A stretch of DNA of 36,217 nt from JAFHCF01 sp048497495 (GCA_048497495.1 JAFHCF010000107.1:1-36217), one strand, 5' to 3'; positions 8,851 through 17,588 are shown, counted from the first letter of the stretch. The notes: a model not told the origin generated them from the letters alone. Translations and numbers: made by a program.

Positions 8851-9249
8851 TCAGGCCCTGGCGGTTTCGGCTTCGTCGCCGAAGGACGACGTCGCGGCGC
8901 CCGCCATCGCGGAAAGCGGCCGGATCAGCACGAAGCAGATGACGACCGAGAGGACGCCGGCGATCAGGGCGATCCAACCACCGGTGAGCGCCGCGGCAAC
9001 GTTCTGCGTCGCCGCCATGGCGATGACGACGGGGATGTACATCGCGTTCCAGAACATGATTCCGTCTTCCGAAGGCTTCGGAAGCCAGCCCTTCTTCTTC
9101 AGCCAAGGTGTCACGAACACGAGCAGCAGCATGGCGAAGCCGACACCGCCGACATCCCCTTTGATGCCGATCAATTGACCGAGCGCCAGACCGACCGATG
9201 TTCCCGCGAACATGCACAGTCCCAAGACCATCACACCGTAGATGACCAT
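8851..9249 (-). CDS. madL: Malonate transporter subunit MadL (first copy)
   Basis: A 132-residue membrane protein with four hydrophobic segments, partner of MadM. Motifs include MVIYGVMVLG at the N-terminus, GDVGGVGFAMLLLVF and FWNAMYIPVVIAMAATQNV. The ATG at 9249 is chosen because a run of G (AGGGGG) is eight bases upstream and the second MadL copy also starts MVIYG; ATG 9255 is an alternative two codons longer. A gap of 184 bases separates it from madF, more than elsewhere in the operon. Confidence 0.9.
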   Translation of the reverse strand: MVIYGVMVLGLCMFAGTSVGLALGQLIGIKGDVGGVGFAMLLLVFVTPWLKKKGWLPKPSEDGIMFWNAMYIPVVIAMAATQNVAAALTGGWIALIAGVLSVVICFVLIRPLSAMAGAATSSFGDEAETARA

Positions 9250-9389
9250 ATTCATATCCCCCTGCAGCGAATGTCGGTGTGATGCCCATCGGCATGACTC
9301 TGCACTCGCAAGACGAGTTTTCACCTATCCGCCCACGAATACTTACGTGGCGGCAGTAGCTATGGAGAGCATGGACGCCTCAGTCCGAG

Positions 9390-9418
9390 CCTCGCGGTCG
9401 TATTCCCCTACCGCGAGG
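9390..9418 (-). promoter_or_regulatory. Hairpin in the madF-madL gap
   Basis: Perfect 9-bp arms CCTCGCGGT / ACCGCGAGG with an 11-base loop, 16 bases beyond the madF stop. No U-run follows. Two shorter inverted repeats lie nearer madL: CCACG/CGTGG (9333-9350) and ATGCC/GGCAT (9282-9295). The stem may tune the level of the transporter genes relative to the enzyme genes, or protect the upstream mRNA from 3' decay. Confidence 0.45.
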
Positions 9419-9433
9419 CCGGATGTGGCGTGA

Positions 9434-9643
9434 TTATTCGACGACCATGATGAGGGCGCCGGGCTTGACGCGGTCGCCGACGGCGACGGCGATCGATTTG
9501 ACGGTGCCGTCGATCGGGCACACCATCGCGTTCTTCATCTTCATCGCCTCGAGCACGGCGACGGCGGTGCCCTTGGCGACGATGTCACCGACGGCGACGC
9601 TGATGGCTTCGATCTTCGACGGCATCTTCGACTTGAGTTCCAT
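9434..9643 (-). CDS. madF: Biotin carrier protein of malonate decarboxylase, MadF
   Basis: A 69-residue biotinyl domain. K35 in the EAMKM motif is the expected biotinylation site. It shuttles the carboxyl group from malonyl-S-ACP (MadC/MadD) to the membrane decarboxylase MadB. The ATG at 9643 has AAGGAG eight bases upstream; longer in-frame sequence upstream overlaps mdcG in another frame and is not protein-like. The product is a minimal biotinyl domain with no linker region, shorter than most biotin carriers. The birA-like gene in the same operon would biotinylate it. Confidence 0.92.
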   Translation of the reverse strand: MELKSKMPSKIEAISVAVGDIVAKGTAVAVLEAMKMKNAMVCPIDGTVKSIAVAVGDRVKPGALIMVVE

Positions 9644-9681
9644 GACTTCCACTCCTTGATGAGGGGCACGCGGCCCCGAGA

Positions 9682-10398
9682 TCACGGCGCCGGAGCGACG
9701 AGAGAGAACTTGTCGATCTCCCCCGACAGCCGGCGTCGATCGACGAGACGGACGCCATCGAGGCCACGGCCGAGGACCGTGGCGACGTCCGAGACGAATT
9801 CCGAGAGCTTGACGCCGAGGCCGCCCGGACAGGCGATCTCGACGTCGACGCGACGACCGCACCGCCCGGCGAAGGCGGCGAGATCGCGATGGAAGGCCCG
9901 CAGACCGGCCACCGAGCGGGCGGAGACGACCGCGTCGATGTCCGAGCGAGGTTCGAGGTAGGGAAGGCCGGTGAGGGCCTGCAGCGCCGCCGAACCGAAG
10001 AACCCGACGGCGATGCCGTGGGTCGTGCCGAGTTCGACGAGCGCGAGGAGGTCCCTGGCGCCGTCGAAGCTCTCGGGCGAGAGACGGTCGACGAGGCTCC
10101 AGGGCGTGTGGGCCGTGGCGATCTCGTCGCCACCGACCGCGACGGCGGCGCGCACCCGGACCTCGCCCTCGCCCTCGCGGAAGGGGAAGGAAACGCCCAG
10201 TTGGATCTCTCCCGCCGCCAGCGGCCCCTTGGGCGCGCAGACGATGCCCGGGATCGGGGCTTCGACGAAGACGGCGCGGATCCGCCGCTCGATCTCGGGC
10301 AGGCGGTGCATCGGCAACAGGCCGGCGGCGAGACGCTCGGCGACGGCTTCTCGCCGTGCCGGGTCGAACTCGACCATCGTGTGCCGCGTCCAGTTCAT
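9682..10398 (-). CDS. mdcG: Malonate decarboxylase holo-ACP synthase (phosphoribosyl-dephospho-CoA transferase)
   Basis: A 238-residue nucleotidyltransferase-like enzyme that attaches 2'-(5''-phosphoribosyl)-3'-dephospho-CoA to the acyl carrier protein. The catalytic pattern GS (135-136) followed by D153-x-D155 (RSDIDAV) is intact, as is the Gly/Ala-rich N-terminal domain typical of MdcG. It lies between madH and madF, the position I recall for madK in Malonomonas rubra, so madK is probably the equivalent gene. The ATG at 10398 is used; an ATG seven codons further in is also possible. Confidence 0.87.
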   Translation of the reverse strand: MNWTRHTMVEFDPARREAVAERLAAGLLPMHRLPEIERRIRAVFVEAPIPGIVCAPKGPLAAGEIQLGVSFPFREGEGEVRVRAAVAVGGDEIATAHTPWSLVDRLSPESFDGARDLLALVELGTTHGIAVGFFGSAALQALTGLPYLEPRSDIDAVVSARSVAGLRAFHRDLAAFAGRCGRRVDVEIACPGGLGVKLSEFVSDVATVLGRGLDGVRLVDRRRLSGEIDKFSLVAPAP

Positions 10399-10467
10399 CG
10401 TCGTCTCGCCTCGAGCGGTCGCGCCGCCACGTGTTCTCGGGTCCGCCCGGACGAGTCCGGGCGGGGT

Positions 10468-11556
10468 TCAGCGGGTCTTGGTCCAGACCGGATCGGTCTT
10501 GGACGTGGATTGGATTTCGGCCTGCGCCCGGACGAGGTCGTCGAAGGCGCGGGTGTGGGTGGGACCGCGGATCTCGACCCGGTCCGCCACGTCGCCGATA
10601 CCGGGGACGAGGAGGAGTTCGGTCGCCGGCGCCGAGGTGACGACGTCCGGCAGGACCTTCACCACCCGGCTCTTGATCCGCAGGATGGTCCGCGCCGCCC
10701 GATCGATCGTCTCGCGGCTCGCCTGTGTCGTGGCGACGACGAGAACCTCGTATTCCGGATGGGTGCGGCGCCGGCGGTAGGTGATGATCCGTCCCGTCGG
10801 CGAGCAGGCGTGGCCGGTCTGCGAGATCGGGAAGCTGTCGCCCATCGGCAGTCCGCCGACGACGAGTTCGGCCCATCCCGGCGCGCTCGGCGTCGGCACG
10901 AGGACGATGTCGTCGCGCAGCGGATGACCGTCGAGGGCGAGCCAGCCGAACTCCTGGCAGCCGTAGAGGTCGTGGACCCGCCAGCCGTAGCGGCCGACCC
11001 GCTCCAGCAGGTCGAGATCGAGCGGCGTGCCGGCGACGACGATGCGGCAGGCCTCGGGGAAGTCACCGGCGAGGCCGAGGGCCTCGGCCTCGCCGATGCT
11101 CGCCCGAATGAAGGAGCTCTCACCCAGGACGATGTCCGGGCGCTCCTTGCAGAAGGCGGTGATGAAGGCACCCCGGCTCGAGCGCTCGAGGAAGAACCAC
11201 TCGATGCCACACTCGTTCAACGCGAAACGGGAGAAAACGTTGACGAGTGGTGGGTAGGTGACGAGCATCCGGTCGCCCGGCTTCGCACCGATCGCCTTCA
11301 TCACCCGACGGGTAGCGTCCAGACGTGCATCGAGTTCGGTGTGGGCGACACCGACGATGTTCTGGAACGCCGAGGACCCCGTCGTAAAGGTGAGGTAGGC
11401 CAAGTTGAAGGGGGTATGCACTTCTTCGATGACGTGAGCGGCCGTCGGGCCGCCGACCCCCTTGTCGACCAAGGTGCGACGCGGCATCTCGGCGAAGGTC
11501 GGCACGGTCGAGAAGGCGTCGGCGATCGCCGCGTATGTTTCGAAGGCTTCGGACAC
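10468..11556 (-). CDS. madH: Acetate:[acyl-carrier-protein] ligase MadH-like
   Basis: A 362-residue adenylate-forming enzyme. In the Mad system MadH uses ATP and acetate to acetylate the thiol of the ACP prosthetic group and so starts the cycle. Visible motifs are a phosphate-loop-like TFTTGSSAFQN (56-66) and the aromatic-Gly-x-x-Glu motif LYGCQEFGW (197-205). The usual ligase C-terminal domain looks shortened; no clear catalytic Lys motif is seen. GTG 11556 is taken as start, with GGGAG nine bases upstream. Assignment rests on the weak ligase motifs plus the position between madD and mdcG. Confidence 0.75.
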   Translation of the reverse strand: MSEAFETYAAIADAFSTVPTFAEMPRRTLVDKGVGGPTAAHVIEEVHTPFNLAYLTFTTGSSAFQNIVGVAHTELDARLDATRRVMKAIGAKPGDRMLVTYPPLVNVFSRFALNECGIEWFFLERSSRGAFITAFCKERPDIVLGESSFIRASIGEAEALGLAGDFPEACRIVVAGTPLDLDLLERVGRYGWRVHDLYGCQEFGWLALDGHPLRDDIVLVPTPSAPGWAELVVGGLPMGDSFPISQTGHACSPTGRIITYRRRRTHPEYEVLVVATTQASRETIDRAARTILRIKSRVVKVLPDVVTSAPATELLLVPGIGDVADRVEIRGPTHTRAFDDLVRAQAEIQSTSKTDPVWTKTR

Positions 11557-11578
11557 GTCGCATACTCCCTTCCTCGTG

Positions 11579-11600
11579 CCCGCGCCCGGGAGGGCGCGGG
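11579..11600 (-). promoter_or_regulatory. Intra-operon hairpin between madD and madH
   Basis: Perfect 9-bp GC-only arms CCCGCGCCC / GGGCGCGGG with a 4-base loop, about 16 bases after the madD stop and 22 bases before the madH start. No U-run follows. Likely an mRNA stabiliser or partial terminator that lowers expression of the accessory genes below that of the enzyme subunits. Confidence 0.55.
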
Positions 11601-11616
11601 TCGTCGATCGATCGCC

Positions 11617-12504
11617 TCAGGCGGCGGAGGGGCGGAAGGCCTCTTCCACGGCGGCGAATTCGGCCTTGAGCAGCGCCAGGACCTCGGGGCGCCGCACCCG
11701 GCCCCCGCGCTCGGCGCCGAGGACACCGCGGCCGCGCGGACCGGTCGGCGTCGCCGACGGATCGGCATTGGCGGCGCGGATCTCGGCGATCTGGCCGGCG
11801 ATCGCCGGACGCATGCCGTCGATCGACTCGACCAGTTGCTCGACACCGCCGAGCTGGAAGAAGAAGGCCGGACCGGCGGCGAAGACCGGGTTCGACTTCG
11901 CCAGTTCTTCGAGCAGCTCCACGTCCTTCTTGATGATGCGCGACACCGAGGTGATCGGCATGACGTGGATCATCGTGCCGAACTCGGAGGGCAGCGACAG
12001 GATGCGGTCGGCCTGGAGGCCGTGGCAGAGGAAGGCGCCGGAGATGGCGCGCCCGACCACCATGGCGACGATCGGGTGGCCGGCGAGCCGGGCCTCCGCC
12101 AACGCCAGCTGATAGGCGCCGGTCGCCTTGTTCATGCCGAAGATCTCTTCGACCTTGCCCGGACCGTTGCCGGGGGTGTCGACGATCAGCACGATCGCCC
12201 GCTTCTCGGCCGTGGTCTTCTCGGCGTCGGCGGCGAGGGTGGCGTAGACGGCCTGGGCCATCTTGTACCCTTCCTCGAGACCGATGATGCCGGAGTAGAC
12301 GACCGGGAACTTCTCGTTGAAGGCCTCGGCGTCGGAGGCGATGACGGTGACCGTAGCGCCCTCGAGCGTGGCCGTGCCGACCACCGCGCCCGGGCCGAAG
12401 TCCGGATCGGAGAAGGTCTGCGCACCGATGGCGCCTTCGACGAAGGAGCCGGTGTCGACGATGAGGTCAATGGCCGCGCGGCCTTGTCCCAACAGGGTTT
12501 CCAT
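11617..12504 (-). CDS. madD: Malonyl-S-ACP:biotin-protein carboxyltransferase subunit MadD
   Basis: A 295-residue crotonase-fold subunit that, with MadC, transfers the carboxyl group of malonyl-S-ACP to biotin on MadF. Recognisable segments are TPGNGPGKVEEIFGMNKATG (around 149-168), a conserved turn LAGHPIVAMVVGRAISGAF forming the oxyanion region and an acidic C-terminus. The ATG at 12504 follows madC by 15 bases. Related to the gamma subunit MdcE of the biotin-independent enzyme; the neighbours madB and madF point to the biotin-dependent form. Confidence 0.92.
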   Translation of the reverse strand: METLLGQGRAAIDLIVDTGSFVEGAIGAQTFSDPDFGPGAVVGTATLEGATVTVIASDAEAFNEKFPVVYSGIIGLEEGYKMAQAVYATLAADAEKTTAEKRAIVLIVDTPGNGPGKVEEIFGMNKATGAYQLALAEARLAGHPIVAMVVGRAISGAFLCHGLQADRILSLPSEFGTMIHVMPITSVSRIIKKDVELLEELAKSNPVFAAGPAFFFQLGGVEQLVESIDGMRPAIAGQIAEIRAANADPSATPTGPRGRGVLGAERGGRVRRPEVLALLKAEFAAVEEAFRPSAA

Positions 12505-12519
12505 GGGTCTTTCTCCCGA

Positions 12520-13476
12520 TCACAGCGCCAGACGGCGGACGGACTTGCGGAAGTCCGCGAGCGGTCCGTCGGCGAGGCCGACGGGGTCGTTGTTGCCGGC
12601 GTGGCGCCACACGTCGCGGGCGTCGGTCGGCGCGATTTCGACGGCGAGCGCGACGCCGCGCAGCTGCTTCTCGACCAGGCCTTCCGAGCCGATGCGACGC
12701 ATCTCCTCGAAGGCCTCGATCGGCAGGGCGCAGAGTTCGACGAGCTGGGCGCGGAAGGCGGCGACGCTGTCGTCGACCAGGAAGTTGGCGTCGCCCATCA
12801 CGTATTTGTGGCGGCCGCCGGTGGTGCGATAGACGAGGGCGCGGTTCGAGGCGTCGAACTCGTCCTTGCCCATCTCCTGCTCGATGACTTCCGGGCCGGT
12901 GAGGCCGAGGCGACCGAACTCGCTCATGACGATGCAGTCGGTGGCGGCGGCGACGAAGCCCATGCCGCCGAAGCAGCCGATGCGTGAACCGATGAGGGTG
13001 ACGACCGGCACCTTGTGGCGGGCGCGCTGGATGGCGTCCATCACCTCGGCATGGGCGAGGAGGCCGGCGTTGGCCTCGTGCAGACGCACACCGCCGGTCT
13101 CGAAGGAGATGGCGACGAGCGGCAGCTGCGACGCCGGCAGGTTCGGGAACTCGGCGACGAGGCGATTACGGAAGTCGATCGCCATGTCGATGATGCCGAC
13201 CATCTTGGCGCCGCCGACCTCGCCGACCGAACCGCCGATGAAGCGGCCTTCCTGCGAGATCACGAAAACCGGACGGGTGCCGATGCGGCCGACGCCGGTG
13301 ACGATGCCGTCGTCGTTCTCCACCGCCTCGCCGAGGGCGATGAGATGGGGGCTGACGAGACGGTCGAAGGGACCGCCGAGTTCGACGAAGCCGCCTTCGT
13401 CGACGAGGCCGATCGCACGTTGCCGCGCGTTGCACTCGAGGAAGGAGCTGGTCTGAAGTTTGTTCCAGTTCGACAT
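12520..13476 (-). CDS. madC: Malonyl-S-ACP:biotin-protein carboxyltransferase subunit MadC
   Basis: A 318-residue crotonase-fold subunit, partner of MadD and homologous to MdcD. Segments include SQEGRFIGGSVGEVGGAKM (about 74-92), SFETGGVRLHEANAGLLAH (about 124-142), which is the acyl-binding part, and IGSRIGCFGGMGFVAA. A single domain in each of MadC and MadD is normal for this enzyme. The ATG at 13476 is 16 bases after the madE stop. Confidence 0.93.
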   Translation of the reverse strand: MSNWNKLQTSSFLECNARQRAIGLVDEGGFVELGGPFDRLVSPHLIALGEAVENDDGIVTGVGRIGTRPVFVISQEGRFIGGSVGEVGGAKMVGIIDMAIDFRNRLVAEFPNLPASQLPLVAISFETGGVRLHEANAGLLAHAEVMDAIQRARHKVPVVTLIGSRIGCFGGMGFVAAATDCIVMSEFGRLGLTGPEVIEQEMGKDEFDASNRALVYRTTGGRHKYVMGDANFLVDDSVAAFRAQLVELCALPIEAFEEMRRIGSEGLVEKQLRGVALAVEIAPTDARDVWRHAGNNDPVGLADGPLADFRKSVRRLAL

Positions 13477-13492
13477 GCTCGGGGCTCCCGGC

Positions 13493-13807
13493 TCAGGCCT
13501 TCGTCTCGGCCAACGCCTGACGAAGGCGCAGGGCGACGACGGCGGGCGACGCGTTGTTGTCGTTGATCTCGATCGTCGCGTCGGTGAGACCGGTCTCGCC
13601 GACGAAGTGCTCGACCACCCGCTTCCACAGGGCGTCGAAGCCCGAGACCGGGGTCACGATCCTGACCGCGACCAGGCCGGTGGCGGCGCTCGGTTCGATG
13701 AGCACCTCGAGATCGCCCGAACCGACGACGCCGTAGTGGGCGCGGTCGGTGATGCGGGTGGGCGTACCGGTCCCCGCGACAGTGAATTCGATCGTCTGAA
13801 GAGACAT
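13493..13807 (-). CDS. madE: Malonate decarboxylase acyl carrier protein MadE
   Basis: A 104-residue acyl carrier protein of the MdcC/MadE type, unrelated to fatty-acid ACP. The prosthetic group is carried on a Ser in VVGSGDLEV, here S30 by similarity to MdcC. The C-terminal half (NDNNASPAVVALRLRQAL) is typical of the family. It is placed between madA and madC. The cofactor is made by MadG and attached by the MdcG-like enzyme, then acetylated by MadH. Confidence 0.92.
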   Translation of the reverse strand: MSLQTIEFTVAGTGTPTRITDRAHYGVVGSGDLEVLIEPSAATGLVAVRIVTPVSGFDALWKRVVEHFVGETGLTDATIEINDNNASPAVVALRLRQALAETKA

Positions 13808-13819
13808 GATGTGCTCCGA

Positions 13820-15484
13820 TCACCAGTTGCGGAAACGGGTAGGCGGGTTGTAGAGACCGCCGGAGATGTCGACGAGATCGCGCATCGAGCGCGCCGCGAG
13901 CAGATCGCGGCTGGCCCGGGCGCGGTCGACGCCGAGGTCTTCGGGGGTGAGGAAGATCTTCGCCTCGCGCAGGCGCCGGGTCTCGGCCGGGTCGGCCTTC
14001 AGGCCGACGTCGGTGTAGCCGGCCGCCGCACGGATGGCGGCCATGCGAACTTCCATGTCGGGCGCGCGGTTGAGATAGGCGATGCCTTCCTCGGTGACGA
14101 TGTGGGTGACGTCGTCGCCGTAGATCATCACCGGCGGCAGCGCGAGACCGGCGTTCTCGGCGAGCTTCCAGGCGTCGAGCTTCTCGACGAAGGTCGGGGC
14201 GCGACCCTCGCCGAAGGTCTCGGCGCCCTGCACGACGAGGCGCTTGCCGCGCGGCATGTCGCCGATCTGGTTGGCCATGTGCGGGACTTCCTGGCCGCAC
14301 TTGAGCCAGCTGTCGGTGACGTGGCGGCGACCCTTGGCGTCGCAGCCCATGTTCGGCGCACCGCCGAAGCCGGCGACGCGGGTGGCGGTGGCGGTGGAGG
14401 AATTGCCCCACTCGTCGATCTGCAGCGTGCCGCCGATGAACATGTCGAGGGCGTAGTGGCCGGCGGTCTGGGCATAGGCGCGGTTGGAGCGCAGCGAGCC
14501 GTCCGGACCGGTGAAGAAGACGTCGGAGCGGGCGCGGACATACTCTTCCATGCCCAGTTCGCCGCCGAAGCAGTGGATCGTGTCGACCCAACCGGCCTCG
14601 ATCGCCGGGATCATGGTCGGGTGCGGGTTCAGCACCATGTGGGTGCAGACTTCGCCCCTGAGACCGAGTTCCTCGCCGTAGGTCGGCAGGATCAGCTCGA
14701 TCGCCGAGGTCAGGAAGCCGATGCCGTGGTTGATCCGCTTGACCTTGTATTCGGCGTAGATGCCCTTCAGCGCCAGCATGGCGAGGAGGATGTGGTTGTC
14801 GGTGACGAGGCCGGGATCGCGGGTGAACAGCGGCTCGATGAAGAACGGCTTGGGGCTCTCGATGACGGCGTCGACCCAGTCGGCCGGGATGTCGACGCGC
14901 GGCAGCTTGTCGACGATTTTGTTGACCTGGGCGATGACGATGCCCTGGCGGAACTTGGTCGCCTCGACGATGACCGGCGTGTCCTCGGTGTTGAAGCCGG
15001 TGTAGAGGTTGCCCTCGCGGTCGGCCTCGTAGGCGCAGATCAGCGAGACCCGCGGCGTCAGGTCGAGGAAGTAGCGGCCGAAGAGCTCGAGGTAGGTGTG
15101 GATGGCGCCGAGCTGGAGCTTGCCCTCGCGGATGAACTTGGCGACGCGGCCGGCCTGCGGTCCGCCGAAGGCGAAGTCGAGCTTCTTGGCGATGCCCTTC
15201 TCGAACATGTCGAGATGGGAGGGCAGCGGCACGCAGGACTGGACCATGTGGAGGTCGTGGATCTCGGCCGGATCGACCTGGCAGAGGCAGTCGGCGAGGA
15301 AGTCGGCCTGCTTCTGGTTGTTGCCCTCGATGTTGACGCGGTCACCGGACCGGATCACCGCCTTCAACAGGGCGACGGTATCCTCGGCCTTGACGCGCTT
15401 GCCGGCGCCGATGTAGGGCGCGGCGGCTTCCATGCGCTGGCGGGTGTCGGCTTCGAGCGTATCCCACCGTCGTTCGGTCTTCAT
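13820..15484 (-). CDS. madA: Acetyl-S-ACP:malonate ACP transferase MadA (malonate decarboxylase alpha subunit)
   Basis: A 554-residue CoA-transferase-fold enzyme that exchanges acetate for malonate on the ACP thioester, giving malonyl-S-ACP and free acetate. Full length for the MdcA/MadA family. Family segments include NIEGNNQKQADFLADCLCQV (about 50-69), the mid-domain HTYLELFGRYFLD, and NMGCDAKGRRHVT in the second half. The ATG at 15484 overlaps the ligase gene stop in ATGA (15481-15484). It is followed 12 bases later by madE. Confidence 0.95.
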   Translation of the reverse strand: MKTERRWDTLEADTRQRMEAAAPYIGAGKRVKAEDTVALLKAVIRSGDRVNIEGNNQKQADFLADCLCQVDPAEIHDLHMVQSCVPLPSHLDMFEKGIAKKLDFAFGGPQAGRVAKFIREGKLQLGAIHTYLELFGRYFLDLTPRVSLICAYEADREGNLYTGFNTEDTPVIVEATKFRQGIVIAQVNKIVDKLPRVDIPADWVDAVIESPKPFFIEPLFTRDPGLVTDNHILLAMLALKGIYAEYKVKRINHGIGFLTSAIELILPTYGEELGLRGEVCTHMVLNPHPTMIPAIEAGWVDTIHCFGGELGMEEYVRARSDVFFTGPDGSLRSNRAYAQTAGHYALDMFIGGTLQIDEWGNSSTATATRVAGFGGAPNMGCDAKGRRHVTDSWLKCGQEVPHMANQIGDMPRGKRLVVQGAETFGEGRAPTFVEKLDAWKLAENAGLALPPVMIYGDDVTHIVTEEGIAYLNRAPDMEVRMAAIRAAAGYTDVGLKADPAETRRLREAKIFLTPEDLGVDRARASRDLLAARSMRDLVDISGGLYNPPTRFRNW

Positions 15485-16344
15485 GAGAATGTCCCCATGT
15501 GGGTCTTCGGGTTTTGCGAGGAGTTCCGGCTCGCGGCCGGGCGATCGGCGATTTCGCCGGAATGAACGTCGTGCACGGCGCCGTCGGCACCGCGGATGCG
15601 CAGAGCGCCGTCGTCGGCGAGGCCGACGAGGGTGGCGCAGAGGTCTTCGTCGCCGTCGGTGAGACGGACGACGCGTCCCAGATCGAGCGCGTGGGCGGTC
15701 CAGGTCGCGGCGAAGGCGGAAAGCCCGTGCCGCTCCCAGAGAGGAATCCAGCGATCGAGGACGGCAGCGAGGGTCTCGACGAAGGCGTCGCGATCGATCG
15801 GCCGACCGGCGAGGGCCACGAGCGACGTCGCCTTCCCCCGCAGGGCCTCGGGGAACTCGGTGTCGGCGATGGCGAGGTTGATCCCCATGCCGACCACGAC
15901 GAAGTCGAGATCGCCATGTTCGTCCGAGGCGGCTTCGGCGAGGATGCCGCAGATCTTGCGGCCGCCGACCAGAAGGTCGTTCGGCCATTTGATGCCGGCC
16001 TCGATGCCGGTCACCGTGGCGATGGTCTCGCGCAGGGCGACGGCGGCGAGGAGGGTCAGTTGCGCCGCTTCGCCGATCGGACGGCGGGTGCGGATCAGAA
16101 CCGACAGGCAGAGGCTGCCCTCGGCGGTGGAAAACCACGCCCGCTCGCCCTTGCCACGGCCGGCGGTCTGATCGTGGGCGATGAGGACCGTGCCGTGGGT
16201 GGCGCCGGCTCGACCGAGGTCGACGAGCCGATGGTTGGTGCTGTCGGCGGCGGCGACCTCGACGACGGTCCGGCCGATGCCCTCGCCCCGCTCGATCGCG
16301 GGAAGCCGTGCGGCGTCCGGAAGGCGTGGGGCGAGGCGGGTCAT
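15481..16344 (-). CDS. birA: Biotin-protein ligase (BirA family, without DNA-binding domain)
   Basis: A 287-residue ligase that activates biotin as biotinyl-AMP and attaches it to a carrier lysine. Catalytic features are ADSTN near residue 33, the biotin/ATP loop TAGRGKGERAW, KWPNDLLV with the catalytic Lys region, GRKICGIL and VVVGMGIN. No helix-turn-helix precedes the catalytic domain, so it is a ligase only. ATG 16344 is favoured by GGAG nine bases upstream. Its place between madB and madA indicates a copy dedicated to MadF; I do not recall a ligase gene at this position in the classical mad cluster. Confidence 0.92.
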   Translation of the reverse strand: MTRLAPRLPDAARLPAIERGEGIGRTVVEVAAADSTNHRLVDLGRAGATHGTVLIAHDQTAGRGKGERAWFSTAEGSLCLSVLIRTRRPIGEAAQLTLLAAVALRETIATVTGIEAGIKWPNDLLVGGRKICGILAEAASDEHGDLDFVVVGMGINLAIADTEFPEALRGKATSLVALAGRPIDRDAFVETLAAVLDRWIPLWERHGLSAFAATWTAHALDLGRVVRLTDGDEDLCATLVGLADDGALRIRGADGAVHDVHSGEIADRPAASRNSSQNPKTHMGTFS

Positions 16345-16373
16345 GGGATCGATCTCCGAGATCGTGGCGAGGC

Positions 16374-17588
16374 TCAGTGCGGAGCGACGAGGCTGATGGT
16401 CGAGGCGAAGATGCCGACGGCGATGGCCGAGACGATCAGGCCGCAGATGCTGGCGCCCATGGCGACGGGCAGGACCATCGCGTAGGGATTGTCCTCGGCC
16501 GCGACCTTCTGGGCGAGCTTGGCGGTGCTCGGCAGACAGGACACGCCGGCGATGCCGATCAGCGGGTTGAAGCTCCTCTTGCTGACCAGATAGACGACCC
16601 AACCGCCGAGCAGACCGCCGATGCCGGAGACCAGAAGCGCGGTGATGCCGAGGACGAGCAGGATGGCGACGCGGCTGTCGAGCAGGGTGGAAGCCTCACA
16701 GAGGACGCCGAGCACCAGGCCGAGCATCAGGGTCGCCATGTAGGTGATCGTCTTCTCGAGCAGCTCCTGATAGGGCTCGATCTCGGCTTCCTTGATGGCG
16801 ACGCCGAGGAAGAAGCAGAGGATCAGCGGCGCGGCCACCGGCAGCAACAGGCAGAGCAGACCGGCCGAGACGATTGTGAAGATGAACTTCGACTTCTGCG
16901 AGACTTCCGGGAAGTCCATGTCGACATCCATGGCGCGGTACTTGGCCGGCACGAGGAACTTCATCAGGTAGGGATAACCGGCATAGGTCAGCGACAGATA
17001 GAGATAGGCGATGATCGAGATCGGAACGAAGAGATCCTTGGCCATGATCAACGAGGCGAAGAGCACCATCGGGCCATCGGCGCCGCCGATCGAACCGACC
17101 GCGGCGGCCTCGCCCGGGGTGAGGCCGAAGTAGTAGCCGACCACCAGAGTGACGAAGGTGCCCATCTCGGCGAAGATCGCGCAGGTCATCGCCGCCCACG
17201 GACGGGCGAGGATGAAGCTGATGTCGGCCATCGTGCCGATGCCGAAGAACAGCATGCAGGCGACCAACGAATTCGAGAAGGTGAAGTTGTAGACCGGCTG
17301 CAGGAAGTAGATCTGCATGTCGTTCACGAGCTGGATCGGATCCGAGATCATCGGATCGAGCATCAGCGTGCCGATCTTCTGCGCCTGGAGGAACATGACG
17401 CCGGCGTTGACGCACATCATGGCGATGCCCATCGGCACCATGATCAGCGGCTCGAGCGTCCGCTTGAAGCCGAGGTAGGCGAGGAAGAAGCCGAAGCCCA
17501 TCAGAGCGAGGCGGGCGAAGGCGATCGTCGGCTCCTGGACGAAGAGCGTGCCGATGCCGGGGAAGATGGTGAAGAGTTGCTGCAACAT
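16374..17588 (-). CDS. madB: Carboxybiotin decarboxylase, Na+ pump subunit MadB
   Basis: A 404-residue polytopic membrane protein of the OadB/MadB family, which decarboxylates carboxybiotin on MadF and drives Na+ export. The diagnostic motif SIGGADGPMVLFASL contains D171, matching the essential Asp203 of OadB; near the C-terminus, FNPLIGIAGVSCLPSTAK keeps the Asn and Ser of the second conserved region. This protein sets the locus apart from soluble, biotin-independent Mdc enzymes. ATG 17588 is 25 bases after the 37-codon gene. Confidence 0.95.
   Translation of the reverse strand: MLQQLFTIFPGIGTLFVQEPTIAFARLALMGFGFFLAYLGFKRTLEPLIMVPMGIAMMCVNAGVMFLQAQKIGTLMLDPMISDPIQLVNDMQIYFLQPVYNFTFSNSLVACMLFFGIGTMADISFILARPWAAMTCAIFAEMGTFVTLVVGYYFGLTPGEAAAVGSIGGADGPMVLFASLIMAKDLFVPISIIAYLYLSLTYAGYPYLMKFLVPAKYRAMDVDMDFPEVSQKSKFIFTIVSAGLLCLLLPVAAPLILCFFLGVAIKEAEIEPYQELLEKTITYMATLMLGLVLGVLCEASTLLDSRVAILLVLGITALLVSGIGGLLGGWVVYLVSKRSFNPLIGIAGVSCLPSTAKLAQKVAAEDNPYAMVLPVAMGASICGLIVSAIAVGIFASTISLVAPH

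Noticed and set aside
9889..12987. A 1032-codon open frame on the plus strand
   Set aside because: It is antisense to mdcG, madH, madD and madC, is made of Gly/Asp/Arg/Glu-rich low-complexity sequence with no domain, and arises from the G/C-biased third positions of the real genes.
13460..15565. A 701-codon open frame on the plus strand
   Set aside because: Antisense shadow of madE and madA with the same low-complexity composition; the minus-strand genes have clear family motifs.
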